Assembly (NCBI GenBank): GCA_017558005.1
Contig: JAFYWN010000002.1
Coordinates: 1-63,969 of the forward strand
From: Kiritimatiellia bacterium
Lineage (GTDB): Bacteria; Verrucomicrobiota; Kiritimatiellia; RFP12; DVOR01
Length of the DNA stretch: 63,969 nucleotides
Reading direction: 5' to 3'
The notes beneath the pieces were generated by a model. That model was not told the origin of the DNA, made no database searches, and was given only the letters and a program-made list of their open reading frames with translations. Numbering within the stretch: the first letter of the stretch is position 1; every line of letters starts with the position of its first letter. Made by a program: the position numbers and the translations under genes. Shown here piece by piece: positions 52,793 through 61,343 of this stretch.

Positions 52793-55700
52793 TTAGTAGA
52801 GTTTCTTGCCGTGGACGGTGAATTTGCGGAAGTGGAGGAAGGTGCGACCCTCCGTGCCAGTCCAAGTGACGCGCACAAAGCGTCCCTTCACGGGCGCAAA
52901 GGTCAACTTCCAATCTTCTTGAGACTTCGTTGCCGTGGCCACAGTTTGCCATGCCGCCCCATCTTCGGAGATTTCAACCTTGAAGGGAACGGCACGCCAA
53001 TTGTTTTGCGAGTGGATATTTTCCAAATAGACGGCGCTGATTTCTGCCATGCCTGGCAGTTCAACTTCTGCCCACGGCGCAGATTCAGAAGCTGTATGGA
53101 AGTTGCCCACAGCCCGTTTTCCATCAATAACCGTTCGGTAGTTGACAGGTTGGTCCCAATTCGACGTGGTAGAGATACGCAAGAGCCCCTTATCCGAAAG
53201 GAGGGGAGCCTTCGCAAAGGAGAGATCAAGCTTCTCCCGTTCTGGACGCTTTGACAGTGCATCATAGAGATCATTCAGACCATGAAAGGCGGTCAAGTTT
53301 TTAGCTGCCGCAGCCTCTCGAATGGCGCCAACGATAAACTTACTCATATCAATGCCATCGCCACGCTGACGCAAAACCTCGCGCACGATTGCCACATAAC
53401 GTTCGGTCTGCACGGGATCCTTCAAGAAGCGTGCGCCACCCCACTTCATGACAATCCCAAAGGCATCCTTTGTGCCGACTTGCCCCTTCAGCGCACCTTC
53501 AAAGAGGGTGAAGCGTTGTTCATCCGTCTCCAAACACTCCGCTTGACGATTAAGCACGGAGGCCAAGTCGCAAAACTCTGCTACGGGGCGATCGTCCTGA
53601 CGAATGATTTCGTTGAAGCGTGCCATCCATGTGGCCAAGGCATCCTTCCCATGCGCCTTTCCAATTGCAGGCAGGGCATTTTTCAACAAAAGATCCCATG
53701 CCGGGCGCGGATGCGCAGAGAGTCCCCCCGCCACGGCCTCGGCAAAGCGTTCCCACGCCTCGACGGGCGTATCTTCGGCCTGCTGTAGGGCCTGTTCCCA
53801 CGCCAACAAGATGTCATAACTTACGGGCGCATGAATCAAAGCTTGCGCATAGGCCGTGCAGACCGCCTCATTGTAGGGATACTTTGCCTTCGCCTCAAAG
53901 TCTAAACCACGTCCGCCGTCATAATTGAAATAACGCACGGTAAAGGGATGCTTTCCGGCGGCGAGGTCAAGCGTTGCCTCCTTGCGAATCATCCCATGGC
54001 GGCCGTCATTATTAATCACCTTTTCGCCATCCAGGATTAATTCAGAGCCATCATCACTATTGAGAGCGAAGGTCACCTTCCCTGCGCGTTCCATCTCAAA
54101 GGTACCGTCCCAAACCAAGACCACGTATTCCTTCAACTTATCGCCGCCTTGATTCACATCAAATTCCCGCACCTTTTTATCCGTACGTGCGAGCTTGGGC
54201 ATCTGCTCTGGCGTGGGGAGTTGACGGCCCTTCCAGTCGGAGTAAATTTGACACGTCATGGCCGAACGGCGCGGTTGGGGTTCGGCCGCCATACGTTCCA
54301 CCTCTGTCCGCCAGAAGGCGCGCAAAGCTTCTCGGCGCCCCGACGCGAAGAAACAATCTGCCGCCAAGGGCAAGTAGTCAAAGGAGTAGTGCCACATCTG
54401 GAAGTGTGCCCCTGTGTACGGATGAACGTTGTAACAGAGCCACCAATAATTCTCCGAGGGCACGAAGAGCGAATAGGCGCAGTGGGCGGGTTGGCCACCC
54501 GGTGTAGAGGGCAAACCGTGTGCCTTCGCTGCGAGACTACCATAGTACGAGAGCGAACCGCACACGCCGCCCACCTTGCGCGACGCCTCTCGGCGGTTAT
54601 AGACATGATCCCACGGCACATAATACTTGGGCCCCTGAATCGTGTCATCAAAGAAGTTGTACGTGCGATACGGCGCATACCAACACACCCCCGAGTAGAG
54701 GCGCGGCGGCACATTGTGCGTATTGGCGAGCCAAGTCATCTCTTCAGCAGAAATCTGTCGCGGCGTCAAAACATAGCGCATCATCCCCACAGGCAATTTT
54801 TCTACGCCACGCGCGAGCAACTTTCGTGTGCGGATGTAGAAGAACGCCTTCATCAGACGCAAGACCTCCTCGCGACTTCCCTCTCCTGCATTCAAGGCCA
54901 AAGCCGTCGCCCACTTCTTCAAGCCGCGATCCTTCAACGGCACCTGCCAGGCGATCTCTTCCAACATCAAGAAGCACGCATCCCAAGAGGGCTTCGCTGG
55001 CCCGCTCCCAAAAAAGTCCTCCGCCCATTCACGATCTGTCAAAAAGGCCTTCAAGAATTCCCGCCCCCCCTTACGACTGCAAATCTCTGTAATCGTGTCT
55101 TGCTGCAATACCGAGGCGGCATAGGCAAAGACGGGGATTTTCGCCGTTTTCTTCAAGCGCACCGCTCCAGGCTTTTTCACGCTCACGCGCGGTCTCAATT
55201 CCAAGGGCTCCGGTCGGCAATTCGTCACCGCCTCCTCTACCCCGAGCATCTTTAACATCCCGCGTGCGCCCTGCCCGAAGTGCGTCTCTTGCTCTTTAAG
55301 CGCCACCCTCTGCAAGAGTTCAAGATTGGCCGCCTTATGCGCCTCATCACGTTGGTAAAGCACAAAGGTGTGCAACATCAACCCTTGGCGTTGGTCCATC
55401 GTGAGTCGTTTCTCTGCCGCAGGAGAGAGGAGATTTTTAATGTACTCCTCACCCCCCTTAAAATCCTTCTTCTTCGCGAACTCATGCACCTTATAAATGG
55501 TTTCGATGGGCTTAAAATTCAAGGCTGCACGAATGCCACTCTCATCCTTCGGGTCACGTTGTTCAAGGATATCCCACGCCGTCTTGAGTCCATTCGGACG
55601 CTTTGTCCGCTCAAGCCCCAAATCAGGCAGTACCAACTTAATTGCCGCCTCTGCCCCCTCTACACCCTCTTTTTCAAGCAAGCGCTTCACCTGCTGAATA

Positions 55701-56077
55701 CGCTCACGACCATGCGCCAACCGTTGCAATAAATCCTTGGCCGTCAAATCCCACGAAAGCCCCTGATCTAAGACGACGCAACGTCCCTCCGCATCAAAAA
55801 TCGCCAACCCTGGGTAATTTTCCAATTCAAAGCGAATCTTCTCCTGTTCCTTCCACTTCGCCCGAACCGCCTCTGTCACGACTTCGGGTTCATCCACAAT
55901 CGCTAGCGGCATCCCTGCCTGCTTCACAAATTCAGGGCTTTCCCAAATCTTCTGCAGCGCCACCCCAGAATCACACCAATCACTGCCGGTATACAACACC
56001 GCTTGTTGCGCCGAGAGCGAAGCGGTAACAAAAAACTGACCTATTGCCATCAACCCAAAAAGAAAACGCGTTTTCAT
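52793..56077 (-). CDS. Modular secreted protein: Trx-like, transglutaminase-like, PA14, F5/8-type
   Basis: A 1094-residue exported protein with a signal peptide (about 1-23). Residues about 24-130 look like a thioredoxin fold (VLYTGSDWCDSGVALQKIWE) but keep one cysteine of the CxxC. A helical middle follows. At about 470-560 a transglutaminase-like core shows Cys506 in GGVCGSLS and His532 in GGQPAHCAYSLF. A PA14 domain lies at about 640-740 (FALNSDDGSELILDGEKV). The C-terminus, about 976-1094, is a discoidin/F5-8-like domain (VKISEDG-like sequence, RFVRVTWTG). PA14 and discoidin domains bind glycans. Substrate and true activity are unknown. Followed by its own terminator. Confidence 0.75.
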   Translation of the reverse strand: MKTRFLFGLMAIGQFFVTASLSAQQAVLYTGSDWCDSGVALQKIWESPEFVKQAGMPLAIVDEPEVVTEAVRAKWKEQEKIRFELENYPGLAIFDAEGRCVVLDQGLSWDLTAKDLLQRLAHGRERIQQVKRLLEKEGVEGAEAAIKLVLPDLGLERTKRPNGLKTAWDILEQRDPKDESGIRAALNFKPIETIYKVHEFAKKKDFKGGEEYIKNLLSPAAEKRLTMDQRQGLMLHTFVLYQRDEAHKAANLELLQRVALKEQETHFGQGARGMLKMLGVEEAVTNCRPEPLELRPRVSVKKPGAVRLKKTAKIPVFAYAASVLQQDTITEICSRKGGREFLKAFLTDREWAEDFFGSGPAKPSWDACFLMLEEIAWQVPLKDRGLKKWATALALNAGEGSREEVLRLMKAFFYIRTRKLLARGVEKLPVGMMRYVLTPRQISAEEMTWLANTHNVPPRLYSGVCWYAPYRTYNFFDDTIQGPKYYVPWDHVYNRREASRKVGGVCGSLSYYGSLAAKAHGLPSTPGGQPAHCAYSLFVPSENYWWLCYNVHPYTGAHFQMWHYSFDYLPLAADCFFASGRREALRAFWRTEVERMAAEPQPRRSAMTCQIYSDWKGRQLPTPEQMPKLARTDKKVREFDVNQGGDKLKEYVVLVWDGTFEMERAGKVTFALNSDDGSELILDGEKVINNDGRHGMIRKEATLDLAAGKHPFTVRYFNYDGGRGLDFEAKAKYPYNEAVCTAYAQALIHAPVSYDILLAWEQALQQAEDTPVEAWERFAEAVAGGLSAHPRPAWDLLLKNALPAIGKAHGKDALATWMARFNEIIRQDDRPVAEFCDLASVLNRQAECLETDEQRFTLFEGALKGQVGTKDAFGIVMKWGGARFLKDPVQTERYVAIVREVLRQRGDGIDMSKFIVGAIREAAAAKNLTAFHGLNDLYDALSKRPEREKLDLSFAKAPLLSDKGLLRISTTSNWDQPVNYRTVIDGKRAVGNFHTASESAPWAEVELPGMAEISAVYLENIHSQNNWRAVPFKVEISEDGAAWQTVATATKSQEDWKLTFAPVKGRFVRVTWTGTEGRTFLHFRKFTVHGKKLY

Positions 56078-56163
56078 TCAGTAAAATCCCTTCTAACAAG
56101 GCGGTTTGCACTTTTCAAGAAAAAGCATAACAAACCTTTTTTATAGATTCAAGCAAAAGTGAA

Positions 56164-56743
56164 ATGGCTGCGCCGCAGTTTCCCAGTGCTACGCACTCGG
56201 GCGCATATTGACCAATGCGCTCGCGGGGCTCGCTTTTAGTGGCTAGAGTATAGGGGGCCCTGCGGCGCAGGACTGCATGTGGTTTTCCGCGAGCCAAAAT
56301 GCGCCCGGGCCCGAAGGGCAGCGGGAAACGCTACTCTTGCAAATTTGCTAATCGCGGCGCGATGGCACTTTCAGCGCCCCACGATTCCTGCTCGCCCTCG
56401 AAACCGTGCAGGTGAAGGACTGCATGTGTGGATTTCCACGAGGGAGCACAGTCTTGCACGCTGCTCCGCACGGGCACGTATCCGTGCTCCGTCAGCGAGC
56501 GTCTACGAATAGCAAGGCACTGCCAGCATGATGCACTGCCAGTGTGTTTTTACCGCGAACTACGCGAGGCGCACGACCGCACCACGGCGCGATGGCCTGC
56601 GGCCCCGTGGATGCTTAATCGTGCTTTTGCGAAACAGATGCTATGCTAGGAGGGTTTTCACGAGTCGTACAGTCTTGCACGCTGCTCCGCACGGGCACAT
56701 ATCCGTGCTCCGTCAGCGAGCGCTTACCACTCGCAAGACATAG
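56164..56743 (+). repeat. Hairpin-module mosaic, unit 1
   Basis: A 580-bp chain of modules: R3 (56175-56240), hinge (56259-56295), module M1 starting GAGCCAAAATGCGCCCGGGC, hinge (56415-56443), module M2 with GGAGCA...TGCTCC and GCACGG...CCGTGC stems, then module M3 (about 56557-56670) with CCACGG...GGCC-TGC-GGCC-CCGTGG. A second copy in the same order lies at 57024-57591, about 860 bases downstream. Short open frames in it translate to Arg/Thr/Pro-rich sequence without ribosome sites and are not taken as genes. Confidence 0.88.
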
Positions 56744-57023
56744 GAACTGAGGTGTAAGATTTCCGCGAGCACACGCGCCCGAACAGACCTCCGTCAAAAA
56801 TACTCTTTTAGCGAGAAGGCTACTTGCTCAAGAAAATGCGTTTAAATGCAGAGAGATTGTTTTGCTCATAGAACAGGAGCAAGGCAGCAATGCGTCATGA
56901 CCTTCTCCATAATCGGAGCATTCAAAACTCATTGTAGCATAGAATCGGCCCCTCAATGGTCCGATTTAAGAGGTTTTCGAAGGAAAATCCGACCGATTCT
57001 GATTGTCTACGGCATAATACGGG

Positions 57024-57591
57024 GCGGCTGCGCCGCGGTTGGCAGTGCTACGCACTCGGGCGCATATTGACCAGTGCGCTCGCAGAGCTCGCTTTTAGTG
57101 GTTGTTAGCCAGTAGGCGCTGCGCGCAGGACTGCAAGGGGGGCCGCCAGCCAAAATGCGCCCGGGCCCGAAGGGCAGCGGGAAACGCTACTCTTGTAAAT
57201 TTGCTAATCGTGGCGCGATGGCGCTTTCAGCACCCCACGATTCCAACTCGCCCTTGAAAACCATGTATGTGAAGGACTGCATGTGTGGATTTCCACGAGG
57301 GAGCACAGTCTTGCACGCTGCTCCGCACGGGCACGTATCCGCGCTCCGTCAGCGTGCGTCTACGAATAGCAAGCACTGCCAGCATGATGCACTGCCAGTG
57401 TGTTTTTTACCGCTATCTACGCGAGGCGCACGACCGCACCACGGCGCGATGGCCTGCGGCCCCGTGGATGCTTGATCGTGCTTTTGCGAAGCGGATGCTG
57501 TGCTAGGAGGGTTTCACGAGTCGCACAGTCTTGCACGCTGCTCCGCACGGGCACATATCCGTGCTCCGTCAGCGTGCGCTTCTCACTTCTT
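57024..57591 (+). repeat. Hairpin-module mosaic, unit 2
   Basis: Same order R3-hinge-M1-hinge-M2-M3-M2-end as unit 1, with scattered substitutions and small indels; some substitutions keep pairing. It ends 165 bases before the Fic gene stop. Between the units, 56744-57023 holds nothing I recognise. Confidence 0.88.
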
Positions 57592-57756
57592 ACTTCTCAC
57601 TGTAAGGAAGCGAAGCGAGCGAACTCTGAACTGTAGGGCTCCTTGTGCCCGAAACGCGCCACTGTGGCGAAGCCACGATGGTCTCTTTGTCCCTTCTGAC
57701 TAAAAAAGCGCATCTGCGCAAAACTAGCCATCGGGTGCTGAAGCGGCCTCGCCGCC

Positions 57757-58773
57757 TTACAAAACTTCCCAGTGACCACCTTTATCTGGACCAATGCGCT
57801 GAATGCGATGTTCATCCTTCAGTTTATTCAAGTTCCATCGCACACCTGCAATCGAGAGCCCCGTAGCATCGGCCAACTCTGCAAGCGTAGCATCTGGCAT
57901 TGAGCGCAGTAAAGTCACGAGTTTCTCGCTCGTTTTCTTGTTAATTTTCTTGCTAGTTTTCTTGCTAGTTTTCTTGCTAGTTTTTGCATCCGTAATTTGC
58001 TCAACTTCACCCTTCAACGTCAAGGTACGAAGTATCTTATCAAGCATAAAATCAATAAATGGTCCACACTCTCCTCTTTGCGTAGAGGCATTAATTGCTT
58101 GATAGTACTCTTCTTGATGAGCCCAAACGATATTTTCAATTGGCGTGCCATAAAACTCATTTCGCCACGAGCCTAATAAAACGGTTTGCCAAAGGCGCCC
58201 CATACGTCCGTTCCCATCAAGAAAGGGATGAATAAACTCAAATTCATAGTGAAAGACACAACTCTTCACTAGCATTGGGTCTTCACTTTCTTCTACCCAA
58301 TCAAAGAGGTCTTTAATCAAAAATGGTACATTCCCTGCTGGTGGAGCCATATGAACCAAGCGACCTTCGCGTCCCATGACGCCCACATTTCCTCGTCTAA
58401 ATTTACCTGCGTCTTCTAAAAGCCCTTGGGTCATCAATGCATGAGCCTTTAGCAAATCCTGAATAGAATAAGGATTAAAATCCTCTACAGCACTATATGC
58501 TACATGTGCGCATCGAACTTCTTCAATTTCTCTTGCTGGCGCAATCACACGTTTACCTGCAAGAATTGCAGTGATCTGCTCTTCTGAGAGCGTGTTACCT
58601 TCAATCGCCGTCGTTCCGCGAATCGTCCGAATATGATTGACCTTACGTAAACGAATACCATCTGGTCCCTCAAGCAAAATACGATAACGTTCAATCGCAG
58701 CTGCTATTTCTGCAATTAAACTCATCGCCTTACCGCTCACTTTATAAGGAGGTGTGTACTTTTCAGAACTCAT
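57757..58773 (-). CDS. Fic-domain protein, class II, with C-terminal winged helix
   Basis: A 338-residue protein. The Fic active site HPFLDGNGRMGR (182-193) is complete, so AMP transfer is expected. An N-terminal inhibitory motif T-x-x-x-E-G (Thr54 to Gly59, in TTAIEGN) is class II, where the glutamate blocks ATP until displaced. The C-terminus (about 285-338) is a winged-helix DNA-binding-like domain. A linker is built of KTSK repeats, coded by a 12-bp tandem repeat at 57929-57988. ATG 58773 has AGAGG upstream. Target and partner are unknown; no antitoxin gene is adjacent. It is flanked on both sides by hairpin modules. Confidence 0.9.
   Translation of the reverse strand: MSSEKYTPPYKVSGKAMSLIAEIAAAIERYRILLEGPDGIRLRKVNHIRTIRGTTAIEGNTLSEEQITAILAGKRVIAPAREIEEVRCAHVAYSAVEDFNPYSIQDLLKAHALMTQGLLEDAGKFRRGNVGVMGREGRLVHMAPPAGNVPFLIKDLFDWVEESEDPMLVKSCVFHYEFEFIHPFLDGNGRMGRLWQTVLLGSWRNEFYGTPIENIVWAHQEEYYQAINASTQRGECGPFIDFMLDKILRTLTLKGEVEQITDAKTSKKTSKKTSKKINKKTSEKLVTLLRSMPDATLAELADATGLSIAGVRWNLNKLKDEHRIQRIGPDKGGHWEVL
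57929..57988 (-). repeat. 12-bp tandem repeat inside the fic gene
   Basis: Five units, the middle two identical (CTAGTTTTCTTG on the plus strand). Unit length is a multiple of three, so copy changes would alter the linker length without a frameshift. Confidence 0.85.
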
Positions 58774-58810
58774 CGTTTAGCCTCTTAAATAATTTTTATC
58801 AATATAACAT

Positions 58811-58991
58811 ATTTTGGCCGATTCTGCGGCGTAGGACTGCAGGTGGTTTTCCGTGAGCCAAAATGCGCCCGGGCCCGAAGGGCAGCGGGAAACGCTACTC
58901 TTGCCAATTTGCTAATCGCGGCGCGATGGCGCCTTCAGCGCTCCACGATTCCTGCTCGCCCTTGAAGGACTGCATGTATTTTTCCGCAAGG
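58811..58991 (+). repeat. Hairpin-module mosaic, hinge-M1-hinge copy
   Basis: Hinge at 58823-58859, M1 at about 58853-58962, hinge at 58964-58991, then a different module (CGCAAGGTCGCTAATC). M1 is thus followed by another partner than in units 1 and 2. Confidence 0.85.
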
Positions 58992-59004
58992 TCGCTAATC
59001 TTAC

Positions 59005-59071
59005 AAATCCGCTCAACTCGGCGCTATGAAAAACCTTGCTACGCAAGCTTTTTCCCGAGTATGACGGATTT
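59005..59071 (+). repeat. Nested hairpin element h1
   Basis: AAATCCG (59005-59011) with CGGATTT, CTCGG (59017-59021) with CCGAG, and an inner TTGC-TAC-GCAA (59036-59046). Related to 62750-62794 and, inverted, 62839-62903. 59072-59295 has further palindromes (GGCGGC...GCCGCC) and no gene. Confidence 0.75.
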
Positions 59072-59295
59072 GCGCTACGCGAACCGTGCATAGGGCGGCG
59101 TCTCTTTGTCCCTTCCTCTTCGCCGCCCTCAACCGTGGCGAAGCCACTCACCAGCGGCGCCGCTTAACCACGGTGCGCCAGCGCCGTTAACAGCGAGCAT
59201 CGCGCGCATGCCGTGAGCCACGCCATGCGCAATCCCTTTTATCGCTTTTATCTCTCTTATCCCTTCTGAGTAAAAAGCGCATCAGTGCCCTCTCT

Positions 59296-59333
59296 AAAAA
59301 CAAAAAGAGACGCGTTTGTGACGCGTCTCTTTT
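59296..59333 (-). terminator. Intrinsic terminator of the PEP-CTERM operon
   Basis: AAAAGAGACGCG-TTTGTGA-CGCGTCTCTTTT, followed on the minus strand by TTGTTTTT. Confidence 0.85.
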
Positions 59334-59353
59334 GATCGTACTTTAAGCCTCAA

Positions 59354-59875
59354 TTAGGCGCGGCGACGAAGGGCCAAACCTGCCACACCGAGCGCCAAGA
59401 GGGCCAATGCCGTCGGTTCAGGAACCACAGTGCCAGAGGTGAAGCCGTCAATGGTCACAAATTCGCCCACTGTCGAACCACCAGCGGTACCCGTCCATGC
59501 GCCCTCAGCATCAGCAGCGCTAATGGAGGATGCGTAGTAATCCATGCCCTTATTGAAGATGAGGAAGTAGGTACCAGCAGGAGCAGCAGTATAATCGCCA
59601 TCGTTGGACGTGATGTAACCCTTGTTATAAGCACCAGGTTCAAAAATCGAGAAACCTTCAGTGCCATCAGCGATGATGGTGTAACCAGCAACCGTCTGAC
59701 CGACAGCCATTGCTGCAGCGTCTGCCAAAGAGGTGGCGGTGTCAGCGTAGACCAACGAGCAAGACCACGTAGAGTCGTACCAAGTGTTAGCCGACGAAGT
59801 CTGCCAGCTGAACGTGATTGCCTGAGCAACTGCGGCACAAGCCACAACAGCGAGAGCAAGAATCATCTTTTTCAT
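59354..59875 (-). CDS. PEP-CTERM surface protein
   Basis: A 173-residue exported protein: signal peptide (about 1-19, ending AVAQA), a Ser/Thr/Ala-rich body and a C-terminal VPEPTALALLALG segment, hydrophobic helix and RRR end. PEP-CTERM tails are cut by exosortase, which anchors or releases the protein at the surface. AAGGA precedes ATG 59875. Last gene of a four-gene run; no exosortase is in the window. Confidence 0.88.
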   Translation of the reverse strand: MKKMILALAVVACAAVAQAITFSWQTSSANTWYDSTWSCSLVYADTATSLADAAAMAVGQTVAGYTIIADGTEGFSIFEPGAYNKGYITSNDGDYTAAPAGTYFLIFNKGMDYYASSISAADAEGAWTGTAGGSTVGEFVTIDGFTSGTVVPEPTALALLALGVAGLALRRRA

Positions 59876-59927
59876 TTTTTTGTCCTTCTAAACAATTAAA
59901 GTAAATCGTTAAATCAAGAGTAGTCTA

Positions 59928-60554
59928 TCAAATCTTACGACGAAGTGCAAGACCTGCTACACCCAAAGCGAGCAATGCAAGTGCAGTCGGTTCAGGAACC
60001 ACAGCATCACGCCAAGTACCACCCAACCACGGGATCTCAATGTACTGACCCATTTCAGGAGCATCACCATTCACTGTGATATCATAAATACCATTGGCAT
60101 TGACACCTTCGGTGTACGGGACAGCCTTACTCACTGCGTACAAAGCGTCCGTTCCTTCAGCAGGATTCGTCTGGAAGACGACGAGATAGAAGTAACCCGA
60201 ACCGAAAGCGGTGCCTTCCAAGTCGACATTCACGTAGGCCTTTGAACCCACAGTGCCATTTTCAGCAGAACCGAAACCAGGAGTCCAGTAAGAGTTCACT
60301 ACGCCAGAGTCCGCCGCGGTAGCACCGCCTACGGCTGTAGCATCAGCAGAGCCTGCGGTCACCTTGTAACCAACGTAATTGTTCGTGTAGACATTTTCTG
60401 CGCTCAAGTTACCCGATTCAGAGTAGACGAGATAGGTTGAAACCCCTTCATCTGCCCAAGCAAATTCAGAGTTGGCAACTTGCCAGTTAATCGTGATTGC
60501 CTGCAAAGAGGCAACCACGGTTGTCATTAAAAGTGCTAATAAAAAGCGCCGCAT
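59928..60554 (-). CDS. PEP-CTERM surface protein
   Basis: A 208-residue exported protein with a signal peptide (about 1-18) and the same C-terminal VPEPTALALLALG tail ending in RRK. N-terminal ITINWQVANSEFAW resembles ITFSWQTSSANTWY of the neighbour, so the two probably arose by duplication. TAAGGAG precedes the start. Function of the body is unknown. Confidence 0.87.
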   Translation of the reverse strand: MRRFLLALLMTTVVASLQAITINWQVANSEFAWADEGVSTYLVYSESGNLSAENVYTNNYVGYKVTAGSADATAVGGATAADSGVVNSYWTPGFGSAENGTVGSKAYVNVDLEGTAFGSGYFYLVVFQTNPAEGTDALYAVSKAVPYTEGVNANGIYDITVNGDAPEMGQYIEIPWLGGTWRDAVVPEPTALALLALGVAGLALRRKI

Positions 60555-60594
60555 AAAATCTCCTTAAACGTGGCGAGCACCCAAACACAAGCGC

Positions 60595-61308
60595 TTACTT
60601 GCGCTTGAAGTAATAGAACGCTTCACCAGGAGCGATTTCGGCAGCATCGGCATCTGCGCCGTTCGGGCCGTACCACTTCTTGCCGAAGGCGTTGTACTGC
60701 TTGTAATCGCTCGAATCTTTCTGAATCACCAAAATGGTGTCCAAATCGCCAGGGTTAGCGGCCAACTCCTTCAAAGTAACCGCCTTAGAAGAGTCGTTTG
60801 CCATCGCGGTAACCTGACCTGCCACAGGCGTTACAGTCGTGCGAGCACGATCCTGACCGCAGAAAATCACGGTGTCGTTACCCGTCGTCTGAGCATAGGT
60901 TGTCACACTGCCACCACGACGAGCATTTTGGCTAACAACAGGAGCCTGATAATTCAACCAATAAATCTGGCCACCAGGAAGATCATAGTCAGTAGACCAA
61001 GACTTGACACCTTCGGTTTCGCTCACCGTAGCCGAAGCCTTCTGCTCGCCCAACGTACCACCGACGAAGGAAATCTTCGTACCAGCAGTTAAGGTGCTTG
61101 CGGGAAGCAAGGTGCTCAACTTTACGGTCTTCTGCGTGCCATTTGCGATATCCAAGCCATCCACGGGGACGCAGAGGAACTGGAAGCCAGTGTTGGATTC
61201 CACGACATCCTTGCGAATGACGACAGCAGTATTATTACCTGTCACTTCTGCGGCAGAGAGGAAGCCCACAGTCAAGAGGCAAGCCAAAGTAGCAAGAGTT
61301 GCTTTCAT
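60595..61308 (-). CDS. Secreted protein of unknown function
   Basis: A 237-residue exported protein with signal peptide (MKATLATLACLLTVGFLSA). The mature part has GFQFLCVPVDGLDI, YWLNYQAP and a C-terminal YYFKRK; no PEP-CTERM tail. I do not recognise a family. AAGGAG lies before ATG 61308. Second gene of the four-gene run. Confidence 0.7.
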   Translation of the reverse strand: MKATLATLACLLTVGFLSAAEVTGNNTAVVIRKDVVESNTGFQFLCVPVDGLDIANGTQKTVKLSTLLPASTLTAGTKISFVGGTLGEQKASATVSETEGVKSWSTDYDLPGGQIYWLNYQAPVVSQNARRGGSVTTYAQTTGNDTVIFCGQDRARTTVTPVAGQVTAMANDSSKAVTLKELAANPGDLDTILVIQKDSSDYKQYNAFGKKWYGPNGADADAAEIAPGEAFYYFKRK

Positions 61309-61343
61309 TTCAAATCTCCTTATTCAATAAGGCTCAAGTTAAA

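Noticed and set aside
56279..57636. Several 60-106-codon frames in the module mosaic with similar translations
   Set aside because: Their similarity follows from the DNA repeats; starts differ, frames shift between copies and no ribosome sites are present.
56259..58991. Module mosaic as an integron cassette array
   Set aside because: Hinges lack the RYYYAAC/GTTRRRY core of attC sites, modules hold no genes and no integrase is present.
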